A stretch of 64,000 bases of DNA. Source: Kribbella albertanoniae. GTDB lineage: Bacteria; Actinomycetota; Actinomycetes; Propionibacteriales; Kribbellaceae. Position 1 is the first letter of the stretch, and every line of letters starts with the position of its first letter. The notes beneath the pieces were generated by a model, which did no database searches, was not told the DNA's origin, and was given only the letters and a program-made list of their open reading frames with translations. Shown here piece after piece: positions 50,086 to 58,831 of this stretch. Location: NCBI RefSeq assembly GCF_004348455.1, contig NZ_SMKA01000001.1, forward strand, positions 124,001-188,000, given 5' to 3'. Both the position numbers and the translations under genes were made by a program.

Positions 50086-52482
50086 GTGAGTCTCGGTGAG
50101 GATCGCGACGGCGCCGGCCTTGACCTGCGTCGTGAGCTGTCCGAGCTCCGGTCCGAGCGAGACCGGCTGCGGGTCGAGAATGTGCGGCTTTCCCGTCTGC
50201 TGGAGCTGCGAGGCCAGGACACCACGCCCGCGGACGAGCAACTCGCGGCCCCGATCGGGCCTGGCGGGTTGGTGTCGATGGCAGGTTCGACGCCGCAGCA
50301 GAAGCTTGCCCTCTACCTGGACCTGTTCCGTGCCAGGAACGACACGTACGCCAAGCGCTGGGAGGATCCGCGCACGGGAAAGAAGGGGTGGATGCCCGTG
50401 GCGGCGGGTGGGTGGCGTAAGGGCATGACTCGTGCGACCGCCCGTCTGCTCCCGCTGACTCCGGATGTTGTCGCGGAACACCTGGGTGCGCGGGCGCGGC
50501 AGGATCTGTTCATCGGCCTGTACCCGATGCTTCCGGACAACACCTGCTGGTGGCTGGCTGCCGACTTCGACGGCAAGTCTGCGATGCTCGACGCCCTCGC
50601 GTACGTCAAGGCGGCCCGAACTGCAGGCGTCCCTGCTGCGCTGGAGATCTCCCAGTCCGGCGCCGGGGCACACGTGTGGATCTTCTTCACCAAGGCGATT
50701 CCTGCACAGACGGCACGCGAGGTCGGGACTGCGCTGATCCACGAGGCCATCCTCCAGCGTGGTGCCATGAGCCTAGGCTCCTACGACCGCCTGTTCCCGA
50801 GCCAGGATGTACTGCCCGGCTCTGGCCCAGGCAACCTGATCGCTGCACCCCTCCACGGCAACCGCCGCAAGAATGGGCTCACGCTCTTCCTCGACCCGGC
50901 CACGCTGGAACCGTACGAGGACCAGTGGGCGTTCCTCTCGACGCTGGACAGACTCGCCCCGGGTGACGCCGCCCGTATAGCCCGTAAGGCGTCGCGTGCC
51001 GCAGTCGGTCGCGACGTCACGACCCTGGCACGGGCCGAGTCCACCAAGGTTCACCCGCCCATGCCGTCGGTTGTGCGCGCCGAGCTCGCCGCCGGTCTGG
51101 TCCTGGACGCGACCGAGCTCCCGCCTGCTGCCCTTGCGACCTTCAAGCATGCCGCATCGATGGCGAACCCGAAGTTCTACGAGCTGCAGCGGCTGCGCAA
51201 GTCCACCTGGGATACCCCGCGGTTCGTCACCGGCTACGACCTGACCCTGGACGAGAAGCTTGTCCTGCCTCGCGGACTCCGGCACCTGGTCACCGGCATC
51301 GTCGAGCGCAGCGGCGCCCGCCTCGACGTCACCGACAACCGGACCGCAGGCAAGGAGATCGACGTCGCGTTGATCGGCGAGCTCACCGACCGGCAGGCAG
51401 TGGCAGTCGGCGAGCTGCTCGCGCACGACGATGGCGTCCTGGTCGCCCCGCCAGGATCGGGCAAGACCGTCATGGCGTGCGCGGTCATCGCCGAACGAGC
51501 GGTGTCCACACTGATCCTGGTCGACCGCAAGGCCCTCGCCGATCAATGGCGGGCCCGACTGACCGAGTTCCTCGGCCTCAAACCAGGACAGCTCGGCGGC
51601 GGACGGAGCAAGCTGACCGGGATCGTCGACGTCGCCATGCTGCCCACGCTGGCTAGGCACGACGACGTCGAGACCCTGACTGCCGGATACGGGCAGATCA
51701 TCATCGACGAAGCTCACCACGTCGCCGCAGCCGCTTACGACCACTCGGTCAAGAAGATCGCGGCCCGTTACTGGCTCGGTCTCACGGCCACCCCCGACCG
51801 TCGCGACGGCCTCGGCGAGTTGCTGCACTGGCAGCTCGGACCGGTCCGGCACACGATGACTGACGAAATTCCTGGGACGCTGGCCGAAGCAGTCGGCCCC
51901 ATCGCAGGACCGGCACGAGTGTTGCACGTGCACGAGACGACCTTCACCGCAGTAGACATCGATCACGACGCCCCGTCACCCATCGCCGAGGCCCACCGGG
52001 CACTCACCATCGACAAAGCCCGCAATGAGCAGATCCTCGACGATGTCCACGGCTGTCTCATTCAGGGGCGCAACTGCCTCGTCCTGACCCGCCGGGTAGC
52101 CCACCTCGAAACGCTGACCTCGCTCCTGGCCGGTCGCGGCCACCAACCGCTTGTCCTCCAGGGCGGCATGCGGGCCAAAGAACGGCGTGCAATCGTCGAA
52201 CGCCTCACAGACGCCAGAGCCGGGGACGGTGTCCTGGTCGTGGGCACCACACCGTTCGTCGGCGAAGGGTTCGACGCACCGGCCCTGGACACCCTGTTCC
52301 TCGCGGCGCCGATCTCCTTCGACGGACTTCTGCTCCAGTGTGCTGGGCGAGTCGTCCGCCCCGCGCCCGGCAAGACCGTCGCCGAGGTTCACGACTACCA
52401 CGACCCGCTCGTCCCGCTGCTGGCAGCCTCGCTGCAGCGACGCATGCCCGGGTACAAGCGGCTGCACTTTGAGCGGGTCTGA
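50086..52482 (+). CDS. TOTE-type archaeo-eukaryotic primase fused to SF2 helicase, 798 aa
   Basis: A primase-helicase of the TOTE conflict-system type. I start at the GTG 50086 (AGGATGG upstream); an ATG at 50047 is possible. Residues about 10-45 form a short coiled coil. The primase domain (about 70-330) has LYLDLFRARNDTYAKRW, AADFDGKSAM with the metal-binding D160 and D162, SQSGAGAHVWIFF with H196, and SYDRLFPSQD. The helicase follows: PPGSGKT (about 455), DEAHH (about 541-545), LTATPDR, and VVGTTPFVGEGFDAP with CAGRVVRP as motifs V/VI. No nuclease domain is fused. Such proteins are predicted to act against other mobile DNA. It lies on the chromosomal side of the attachment core, next to an AbiE pair. 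Confidence 0.88.
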   Translation: MSLGEDRDGAGLDLRRELSELRSERDRLRVENVRLSRLLELRGQDTTPADEQLAAPIGPGGLVSMAGSTPQQKLALYLDLFRARNDTYAKRWEDPRTGKKGWMPVAAGGWRKGMTRATARLLPLTPDVVAEHLGARARQDLFIGLYPMLPDNTCWWLAADFDGKSAMLDALAYVKAARTAGVPAALEISQSGAGAHVWIFFTKAIPAQTAREVGTALIHEAILQRGAMSLGSYDRLFPSQDVLPGSGPGNLIAAPLHGNRRKNGLTLFLDPATLEPYEDQWAFLSTLDRLAPGDAARIARKASRAAVGRDVTTLARAESTKVHPPMPSVVRAELAAGLVLDATELPPAALATFKHAASMANPKFYELQRLRKSTWDTPRFVTGYDLTLDEKLVLPRGLRHLVTGIVERSGARLDVTDNRTAGKEIDVALIGELTDRQAVAVGELLAHDDGVLVAPPGSGKTVMACAVIAERAVSTLILVDRKALADQWRARLTEFLGLKPGQLGGGRSKLTGIVDVAMLPTLARHDDVETLTAGYGQIIIDEAHHVAAAAYDHSVKKIAARYWLGLTATPDRRDGLGELLHWQLGPVRHTMTDEIPGTLAEAVGPIAGPARVLHVHETTFTAVDIDHDAPSPIAEAHRALTIDKARNEQILDDVHGCLIQGRNCLVLTRRVAHLETLTSLLAGRGHQPLVLQGGMRAKERRAIVERLTDARAGDGVLVVGTTPFVGEGFDAPALDTLFLAAPISFDGLLLQCAGRVVRPAPGKTVAEVHDYHDPLVPLLAASLQRRMPGYKRLHFERV

Positions 52483-52947
52483 ATACGGCTCCGCGGCGCC
52501 AGTCGTTGCGCACAAACCCATCAGGTCCAGAGCCTCGATCGATGTGCCAGGATCCCAGCCGCGCCGCTCATGGACCTAGATGACGCTGACGCCCGGCGCG
52601 ACCGGGTTCGCTTTGTCGGTCAGGTCCACCGAGCGTTCTCGGGATCTTCCGCGTTGCCCTGGCCTCGCCGCTGATGAGTGGTCCGCGAAGGCTGCGATTA
52701 CCGCGACCGCGTCTGCAAAGTTGGTTGGGTATCCGCCGACAGCCGGCCGCAGGGCCTTGGCGTCCTAGCCATGCGGTGTACGAGGGTTGTCGTTGGTGTG
52801 GGAGATCGGTGATGCTTGAACCGAGTGGCCGCAAGGTGATCCGGCGGTGCCTTGCTGTGGCTTCGAGCGCGGTTCTCAGACTTGCGCCGTCGAATGTGAC
52901 GTCGTCGTCGACGTCGGTTGCGGCGATCGCCCTGACGCGATCGCGCG
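52483..52947. other. intergenic between convergent TOTE-type and AbiE genes
   Basis: About 465 bases with only short, unconvincing frames. A minus-strand frame from 52568 to 53743 overlaps the real toxin gene in another frame and is Arg/Pro-rich noise. I see no clear terminator. Confidence 0.45.
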
Positions 52948-53925
52948 TCACTCTTTTCCAGGTGCCGATCCCGAGTCGGTGCGGGCGGGTGACCAGGTCA
53001 GGTACTGCGGGTTCCAGGTTGCGTTGTTCGCGTTCTTCTCGAGTGTGGGGTCGATGAAGGCTGCGACGAGTTCTGCTGCGGTCTTGGCGGTGAAGGATTC
53101 GGCTATTGGTACGCCTTTGGCGGTTTTGGGGTATGTCCGGGGCCAATCGGCGGGGATGTCGAAGTGCGCGAACGGTTCGATGTTGCTGAGGTTCTGTTTG
53201 GCAGTGATTGCTAGTTGTAGCTCGCGCAGGTCGACTGTCTGGGTGTGCGCCAGTACGACGAGGTCGACTAAGTCTTTGACGCGGCTGCTGTGTTTGCCGC
53301 CGGGATAGTTGGTGTCCATGGTCGCGCAGACTTTGTCGGCGATCTGGTCGGCGGCAGGGTAGAGCCGGTAGGGGTGAGTGACCAGTGGTCGGCGCAGGTG
53401 GAGCCGGTTGGCCGGCTCGATGACTTCGGGTTGACCGATCGGGGGCGGTCCGACTACGACGTCGACCACGATGGTGTCGATCTGGTTGTCGTGGTCGACG
53501 TCGATGCAGGCAAAGACATAGCGCCGGGTCGCTACGCCGGGCTGGTTGTCGCCGAGACCGGTGGGTGTGGAGCGGATGAGTCGGAACGTGAGATGGTCGC
53601 CGAGTTCCACGTCGACCAGTTCGGTCAGGGCTCTCTCGGCTTCGGCGAGGTCGGGCGCTTGCTGAGCTGCGAGGTCTACGTCCTTGGTGGTGCGCGAACG
53701 GGGCACGCGGGCGAGCATGCTCATCCCGCCCTTGAGTAGCCACTCGGACTGCTCGCCGTGGGCGAAGACGCGAGAGAGGAACCGGTCGAAGCGGGCCTGC
53801 CGGATCTTGGCGTCGACAGTGGCAGCACTGACTCCGGGGCCGGCCTGCTGGGCGGCTTTCTTCGCGGCGTCCTTGATCGCCAGCTCCAGCGATCGCCAGT
53901 CGGCGTAACTTTCGTTCTCAGCCAC
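52948..53925 (-). CDS. abiEii: AbiEii-type nucleotidyltransferase toxin, 325 aa
   Basis: Toxin of a type IV toxin-antitoxin system. I use the GTG at 53925, which overlaps the antitoxin stop by eight bases. The nucleotidyltransferase signature is LLKGGMSMLARV (G66-G67-x-S69) followed by TTKDVDL (D82, D84), the metal-binding pair. The C-terminal half has the helical body seen in AbiEii proteins (ADQIADKVCATMDT, SSRVKDLVDLVVLA). Members of this family inhibit growth by nucleotidyl transfer and are neutralised by the cognate AbiEi protein. Its pairing with such a gene and its place beside a TOTE-type gene suggest a defence patch next to the attachment site. Confidence 0.85.
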   Translation of the reverse strand: MAENESYADWRSLELAIKDAAKKAAQQAGPGVSAATVDAKIRQARFDRFLSRVFAHGEQSEWLLKGGMSMLARVPRSRTTKDVDLAAQQAPDLAEAERALTELVDVELGDHLTFRLIRSTPTGLGDNQPGVATRRYVFACIDVDHDNQIDTIVVDVVVGPPPIGQPEVIEPANRLHLRRPLVTHPYRLYPAADQIADKVCATMDTNYPGGKHSSRVKDLVDLVVLAHTQTVDLRELQLAITAKQNLSNIEPFAHFDIPADWPRTYPKTAKGVPIAESFTAKTAAELVAAFIDPTLEKNANNATWNPQYLTWSPARTDSGSAPGKE

Positions 53926-54574
53926 GATCCCATCCCTCCGGGCTGACGCCGGCCAGTTCGAACAGGTCGTTTGCCAGAGAGGTGCCGTCAGCTCTGCGCT
54001 GTGCTGCGATGGGGGCGAGGTAAGACGCGAATCGGCTGGGTGCCACGAGCTTGTCGGCGCGCACCGCGTCACGGACGGCGCCGGCGACCAGAGACAGGTC
54101 TGTGCCGAGCTCGACCAGATCTGCGAGCGTGCGCTCGACGGTCAGGGCGGGGAGTCCGTTGATGGGGATTACTTCGTCACGGGTTAGTTGCCGGATGCGC
54201 AGCTGAACGCCGGGAAGCCGGGTTCCTTTACGTGCAGGCACGATGAAGTCGAGGCCGTCGAGGAAGAAGTCGCCGACATCGTGGACGATCGCCGCCGTGA
54301 TGCCTGCCCCTACGACCGAGGCGACCCCCGTTCTGGTACGGGGTGCGGTCGCTCCACCGAGTGCCAGCCAGGTCGCATAGATCGCCTCGTGATCTTGTGG
54401 TGGTGCTCCGGCCATGCGGTACACGCCCTGTGCGATACGCTCGATCGCGCCGGCTGAGGCCATCCGGGAGAGTTGCTTGCGGGAGACACCAGCGTCCTCG
54501 GCCTGGGCGGTGGTAACCAGGCCCCACCGGTGTTCCGCGATGGAGCCGAGCCGTACCAGCGTCGAATCAGCCAT
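53918..54574 (-). CDS. abiEi: AbiEi-type antitoxin/transcriptional autorepressor, 218 aa
   Basis: Antitoxin partner of the downstream nucleotidyltransferase. The N-terminus is a winged helix-turn-helix (WGLVTTAQAEDAGVSRKQLS, with GAIERIAQGVYRM), as in AbiEi proteins, which repress their own operon. The C-terminal 120 residues carry the conserved GLPALTVERTLADLVE segment of the family. The ATG at 54574 has no ribosome binding site but is preceded by CACAAT seven bases upstream, so the message may be leaderless. A TTG at 54604 is an alternative start. Confidence 0.85.
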   Translation of the reverse strand: MADSTLVRLGSIAEHRWGLVTTAQAEDAGVSRKQLSRMASAGAIERIAQGVYRMAGAPPQDHEAIYATWLALGGATAPRTRTGVASVVGAGITAAIVHDVGDFFLDGLDFIVPARKGTRLPGVQLRIRQLTRDEVIPINGLPALTVERTLADLVELGTDLSLVAGAVRDAVRADKLVAPSRFASYLAPIAAQRRADGTSLANDLFELAGVSPEGWDRG

Positions 54575-54644
54575 AGCAACTATTGTGCCCAATTCAGGGG
54601 ACAAATGTTGTCATCGACTGCGTCTACCTCCGCCAAGTGGCGGT

Positions 54645-54720
54645 GTTTGCGACCCGCAAAAAGTACGGGCCAAAGTACGGAAGTTAGAGCTCCCGAGTGA
54701 TCCCTGGCGAACCGACGTGA
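54645..54720 (+). pseudogene. decayed tail of a second tyrosine integrase gene
   Basis: Nucleotides here align by eye with the last 60-70 bases of the integrase at 49785: both have a doubled AAAAGTAC/CAAAGTAC segment, then GAGCTCCC, AGTGA, CCCTG and GAACC in the same order. One frame reads LRPAKSTGQSTEVRAPE against LRTSKSTPKSTQSESSP in the intact enzyme. No recombinase catalytic motif is found upstream, so only the tail survives. It suggests that another element once sat here. Confidence 0.55.
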
Positions 54721-54775
54721 GCCCGAACCGACCTCATCGAGTGTGCCCTGACCAGGCCGAGCAGGAGCGGAGAGA

Positions 54776-54808
54776 AACCCCAGGTCACGGGATCCATGAC
54801 CTGGGGTT
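54776..54808. terminator. hairpin, copy 1 of a repeated terminator-like sequence
   Basis: AACCCCAGGTCA (54776-54787) pairs perfectly with TGACCTGGGGTT (54797-54808). The same arms, with flanks CTGYCTGTC, recur at 57889-57920. It lies downstream of the minus-strand secreted-protein gene. Confidence 0.65.
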
Positions 54809-55001
54809 CTGCCTGTCCGGGGGCTTGCGGCGGCACTCAGCGGATCGGTTTGCTAACAGCTTTGCTAACAGGGCACCCCAGCGGCCTCCTCCGGGACGTC
54901 TTCCTCGTCCTCCGCATCCAGGGTGTTAGCAGGCTCGGGAGTGGAGGCCGGACTGTGCGCTTCGTTGATGGAACGACTCGGGACGGACTCCTGGTTGTGT
55001 G

Positions 55002-57728
55002 TCAGTTGGGCTGGGTGCCCGTTACTGTGACCTCGGCCAGGCTGATCACGCCGGCGGTGGTGGCTGGTGACTGAACCTTGAGGTAGCGGGCGACGGTGTT
55101 GGTCGGCAGGGTGGTGACCGGCCCCGGTGTTGGCCCGAGGTTCAGCTTTGTCACCGTGGTGTCGGCCATCAGTTGGGTGTAGGTGCGGCCCGACATGCTG
55201 GCGGTGGAGAGGAACACCACCGCGTTGTTCAGCTTGTCGGTCGAGGCGTCGGTCCGGTTGTGCACCGTGACGTTGCTGACCCGGGAACTGGTCAGCAGGT
55301 CGACCTGCCACCACGGCTGCGAGCTGGACGCCGTCCGGCTCACCGACCCGCTGGCGAAGACGCCGTTGGTGTTCCCATCAACGGCCCGTACGGCGGTGCC
55401 GACGTCGGTCGACGACTGCGTGGCCGGCCGGTTGGTGGACAGGTTCACGGTGCCGGTGGTGCCGCTGACCTGCACTTCGGCCAGGTTCAGGGTGGTGAGG
55501 ATGCTCGACAGCTGCACCCGAACGTACCGGCCGGTGGCGTTGCCCGCGTTCAGGGTCAGGCTGTTGGTGGTGGACGAGAACGCCGCGAACGTCATCTTCT
55601 TCACCGAGTTGTCGGCCTGCAGCGAGGACATCGACCGGCCGGTCATGTCGGTCGAGGAAACGAACACCGTGCCGCTGCCCAACCGGTTCGAGTCGGTCCG
55701 GCTCCACAGCGTGACCGTGGAGACGGCCGCCGCGGAACCGAGGTCGACCTGCCACCACGGCTGGGTGGAGAGGTTGGTCTGGGTCACCGAGCCGGCGGAG
55801 AAGACGCCGTTGGTGTTGCCGTCCACCGCCCGGGCCGCCACCGCGGTACCGCTGGTGCTCGACTGGGTGGCGGTCTTGCCCCGGGCCAGGTTCGGAGCAG
55901 TGACGGTCACCGTGGTGGTTGCCGCCGCGCTGTTGGCCTGGCCGTCCCGCACGACCAGGCTGAAGGTCAGCGTCGCTGGTGTGGCTGGGGCGGTGAAGGT
56001 CGGCTTCGCCGTCGTCGTACTGGACAGCGTGACCGCCGGTCCACCGGTCTGGGTCCAGGTGTAGGTGAGTGGGTCGTTGTCGGCGTCGGTGCCGGACCCG
56101 TCCAGAGTCGCCGTGGCACCCGTGGTGACCGACTGCGCCGTACCGGCGTTCGCGACCGGTACCTGGTTGACCGGGGTGGTGGTCACCGTGGTGGTCGACG
56201 CCGCGCTGTTGGCCTGGCCGTCCCGCACCACCAGGCTGAAGGTCAGCGTGGATGCCGAGGACGGGGCGGTGAAGGTCGGCTTCGCCGTCGTCGTACTGGA
56301 CAGCGTCACCGCCGGTCCACCGGTCTGCGTCCATGCGTAGGTGAGGGCGTCGCCGTCGGCGTCAGTGCCGGACCCGTTCAGGGTCACGGTCGTACCGCCC
56401 ACGACCGACTGCGGCGCACCGGCGTTCGCCACCGGGACGCGGTTGCTCGGCTCCGACAACGGCTGCGGGGTGCAGTTGCTCATCGAGACCGTGAAGGGCT
56501 CGAGGTCGTTGTTCGTCTCGATCATGGCGCCGTTCTCGGAGCCGCTGAGCGAGATGGTGTGCGTCTCGCCGGCGTACACGAGCGTCTCCCGCCACTCGTC
56601 CGTACCGCGCTCCCACTCGATGATCAGGGCCCGGCCGGTGACCACGCGGACGATGCACCCGTCGGCCCAGGCACCCATGTACGGGTAGAGCGGAACGCCC
56701 GACTCCGAGTAGACGACGCGCGCGTTGTAGCCAGAGCGGCCGTTGCCCTGGTACGCCGTGCCGACCGGCCAGGTGATGACGCCGCCGTACCAGTCATCGG
56801 AAGCCTCGCCGGTTCCGGCGTAGCGCCAGCGGGCGCTGACCCAGGAGACCGGGTCGCAGGTGGTGGGGTCGGTACAAGCGGGCGGCGGCGGCGGGCCCGG
56901 GTCGCCGGGCACGATCGCGTACTCGAACGGCGAACCGCTCTGCACGCTGACGATGCTGCTGCTGTTCAGGGCGCTCGACACGGTGTAGCTCTCGCCGGCC
57001 GATAGCGCGGCCAGCGACGAGTGCGGGCCGTCAACTGGGCCTGCGTAGACCGAGGCGCTGCCGGATGTGACGGTGATCTTCCAGCCGGCCACCTTGGACA
57101 CCGGGGCGTACACGTCGTGGGAGACGGTATAGCCGTAGCGGGTCCGGATCGGCTCGGCCTCGGCCGGCCAGACTGCCGTGTTGCTGGTGTCCGACGGGCC
57201 CCACGGGCACGGGCTGCTGGTGCAGGTCCAGGTGGCCAGCACCGAGCCGTCACCGGAGTCCGGCAGCGAGTCGGTCGGGGTGCCGGGGGTGATCGTGTAC
57301 TCGAACGGCGAACCGTCCTGCACGCTGACGATGTTGCTGCTCTGGGTGCTGGGCAGGGTGTAGCTGTCGCCGGCCGACAGTGCGGCAAGCGACCAGTGCG
57401 AGTCGTCGGCCGGGCCGGCGTAAACCGTGGCGCTGCCGGAGGTGACGGTGATCTTCCAGCCCGCCACCTTTGACATCGGGGCGTAGACGTCGTGGGAGAG
57501 GGTGTAGCCGTAGCGGGTCCGGATCGGCTCGGCTTCGGCCGGCCAGACTGCCGTGTTGCTGGTGTCCGACGGGCCCCACGGGCACGGGCTGCTGGTACAG
57601 GACCACGTCGCCACGACGGAGGACGCAGGATCCCCCTCGGCTGCCCGCGCGGGCAAGGCGGTTAGGCCTAGCACCATCACGACCGCAGTAGTCAGAACGA
57701 AAAATGCGGTCGCTAAACGTTTCTGCAT
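55002..57728 (-). CDS. secreted PKD- and discoidin-domain protein with tandem N-terminal repeats, 908 aa
   Basis: A large exported protein, probably binding a polysaccharide or cell surface. The ATG at 57728 starts a clear signal peptide (MQKRLATAFFVLTTAVVMVL, cleavage likely after ALPARA). Two near-identical repeats of about 115 residues follow (each beginning with ATW[ST]CTSSPCPWGPSDTS), then a unique Trp/Tyr-rich domain. Two PKD-like domains come next (VPVANAGAPQSVVGG and VPVANAGTAQSVTTG), each with DADxDxLTYxWTQTGGP. The protein ends with two F5/8-type (discoidin/fucolectin-like) domains (ARGKTATQSST, NRPATQSST, both with QPWWQVDL). No catalytic domain is visible. Chromosomal in character. 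Confidence 0.85.
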   Translation of the reverse strand: MQKRLATAFFVLTTAVVMVLGLTALPARAAEGDPASSVVATWSCTSSPCPWGPSDTSNTAVWPAEAEPIRTRYGYTLSHDVYAPMSKVAGWKITVTSGSATVYAGPADDSHWSLAALSAGDSYTLPSTQSSNIVSVQDGSPFEYTITPGTPTDSLPDSGDGSVLATWTCTSSPCPWGPSDTSNTAVWPAEAEPIRTRYGYTVSHDVYAPVSKVAGWKITVTSGSASVYAGPVDGPHSSLAALSAGESYTVSSALNSSSIVSVQSGSPFEYAIVPGDPGPPPPPACTDPTTCDPVSWVSARWRYAGTGEASDDWYGGVITWPVGTAYQGNGRSGYNARVVYSESGVPLYPYMGAWADGCIVRVVTGRALIIEWERGTDEWRETLVYAGETHTISLSGSENGAMIETNNDLEPFTVSMSNCTPQPLSEPSNRVPVANAGAPQSVVGGTTVTLNGSGTDADGDALTYAWTQTGGPAVTLSSTTTAKPTFTAPSSASTLTFSLVVRDGQANSAASTTTVTTTPVNQVPVANAGTAQSVTTGATATLDGSGTDADNDPLTYTWTQTGGPAVTLSSTTTAKPTFTAPATPATLTFSLVVRDGQANSAAATTTVTVTAPNLARGKTATQSSTSGTAVAARAVDGNTNGVFSAGSVTQTNLSTQPWWQVDLGSAAAVSTVTLWSRTDSNRLGSGTVFVSSTDMTGRSMSSLQADNSVKKMTFAAFSSTTNSLTLNAGNATGRYVRVQLSSILTTLNLAEVQVSGTTGTVNLSTNRPATQSSTDVGTAVRAVDGNTNGVFASGSVSRTASSSQPWWQVDLLTSSRVSNVTVHNRTDASTDKLNNAVVFLSTASMSGRTYTQLMADTTVTKLNLGPTPGPVTTLPTNTVARYLKVQSPATTAGVISLAEVTVTGTQPN

Positions 57729-57888
57729 GCCGGCCCCCCGGATTGTGACTCCCCTTGCGGCAAACCGTAGCCCCAAGTCGCTCGCTGTCAACCGAAACAG
57801 AAGCAGAAAGATGCAACCACGAACCATTTGTTATGGACTGCATCACGCTACGGAGGACCTCCATTACTCGTTGATGAGAATTGGGGAG

Positions 57889-57920
57889 AACCCCAGGTCA
57901 CGGGAGCCTGACCTGGGGTT
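57889..57920. terminator. hairpin, copy 2 of the repeated terminator-like sequence
   Basis: The same 12-bp arms as at 54776, with an eight-base loop. It begins 30 bases downstream of the stop of the minus-strand peptidoglycan-binding gene, so it probably terminates that transcript. Confidence 0.7.
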
Positions 57921-57949
57921 CTGTCTGTCGGGGGTGGCGAAGGTGCGGG

Positions 57950-58645
57950 TCAGGCGTTGGCGCAGGTCCAGGGTTGCCAGCCGCGGGCCCGGTACAGGGC
58001 ATAGGCGGCGCGGATGTTTTCGGTGGCGTTCAGGGCGTTCTGGATCTTGATCAGGGTGGTGCTTCCGGGGAGGTACTCCTGCAGGGTTCCGCCGGTGTTG
58101 AACTGGAACACGCCGATGTCCTTGGTGCCGTTCGTGTTGAGGCCGACGGCGATCGGGTTGATGCCGGATTCGCACCGGGCGACCCTGATCGCCTTGTTCT
58201 CGATCGAGTCCGGGAAGACGGCGCGAATCTGGGCCTCCACTGTTGGGTCGCAGCCGACGGACAGGTTCACGTCCGGGTCCGCGAGCTTCGCTCTGGTTGC
58301 CGGGCCGACGATGCCGTCCATGGCCAGCCGGTTGCGACCCTGGAAGGCGAACACCCGCATCCTCGTGACGAGCCCGAACAAGCCGTCGTCGACGAGGCGG
58401 TTGCCGCAGTTGAGGCCCATCTCGTTGAGTCGCTGCTGTAACCGCTCGACGCAGCCGCCCGAGTCGCCGTACCTCAGATCAGTGGTGCACAAGGTCACTG
58501 CGCTCGGCCCGGTCTCGGTGGCGGCAGCCAGTCCTGGACTGAGGACCAGAGAGCCGACCGCCACGAACGCCGCGCTCAGCAACGCTGCTGTCCGGGCCCG
58601 GAACCGGTTGCCCCTGGCATGCGACAACCTCTTCGTACTCAACAT
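57950..58645 (-). CDS. secreted peptidoglycan-binding protein with a lysozyme/transglycosylase-like C-terminal domain, 231 aa
   Basis: The ATG at 58645 (GGGGAAACC upstream) gives a basic N-terminus and signal sequence (RTAALLSAAFVAVGSLVLSP, cleavage near GLAAA). Next is a PG_binding_1-type repeat domain (YGDSGGCVERLQQRLNEM, then GLFGLVTRMRVFAFQ, GIVGPATRAKL). The C-terminal 95 residues begin IENKAIRVARCESGINPIAV, which looks like a soluble transglycosylase/lysozyme-like domain: CESG contains the catalytic Glu, and GVFQFN and AAYALYRARGWQPWTC fit the family. It would act on the cell wall. Confidence 0.82.
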   Translation of the reverse strand: MLSTKRLSHARGNRFRARTAALLSAAFVAVGSLVLSPGLAAATETGPSAVTLCTTDLRYGDSGGCVERLQQRLNEMGLNCGNRLVDDGLFGLVTRMRVFAFQGRNRLAMDGIVGPATRAKLADPDVNLSVGCDPTVEAQIRAVFPDSIENKAIRVARCESGINPIAVGLNTNGTKDIGVFQFNTGGTLQEYLPGSTTLIKIQNALNATENIRAAYALYRARGWQPWTCANA

Positions 58646-58831
58646 GGTTTCCCCAATCGTTAGGGCGGCGTTCGCCGGGGCCTCGAGATTAGGGATTCCC
58701 GCTGGCGCCGTGCTGTCCGTAGTCGGCCCGTACCTGTCCGGGGAGGTTCCGATCTGCAACGCACGCTGCTCGCGCGGATCCGGCAGCGTGCTCGTCGGCG
58801 ACCACGACGCGCGAACCGAGAGCTTCGCTGA

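Larger units (their letters stand above)
54575..55001. other. intergenic with integrase-tail remnant and hairpin
   Basis: No gene. It contains a remnant similar to the 3' end of the integrase (54645-54720), a perfect 12-bp hairpin (54776-54808) and a short direct repeat, TTTGCTAACAG, twice at about 54850-54870. Confidence 0.55.

Noticed and set aside
52568-53743. 391-codon minus-strand frame overlapping the AbiEii gene
   Set aside because: It is in a different frame from a complete nucleotidyltransferase that has catalytic motifs and is coupled to its antitoxin.
55173-57005. 610-codon open frame antisense to the secreted PKD/discoidin protein
   Set aside because: Shadow of a repetitive GC-rich gene; Arg/Gly-rich with no motif or start signal.
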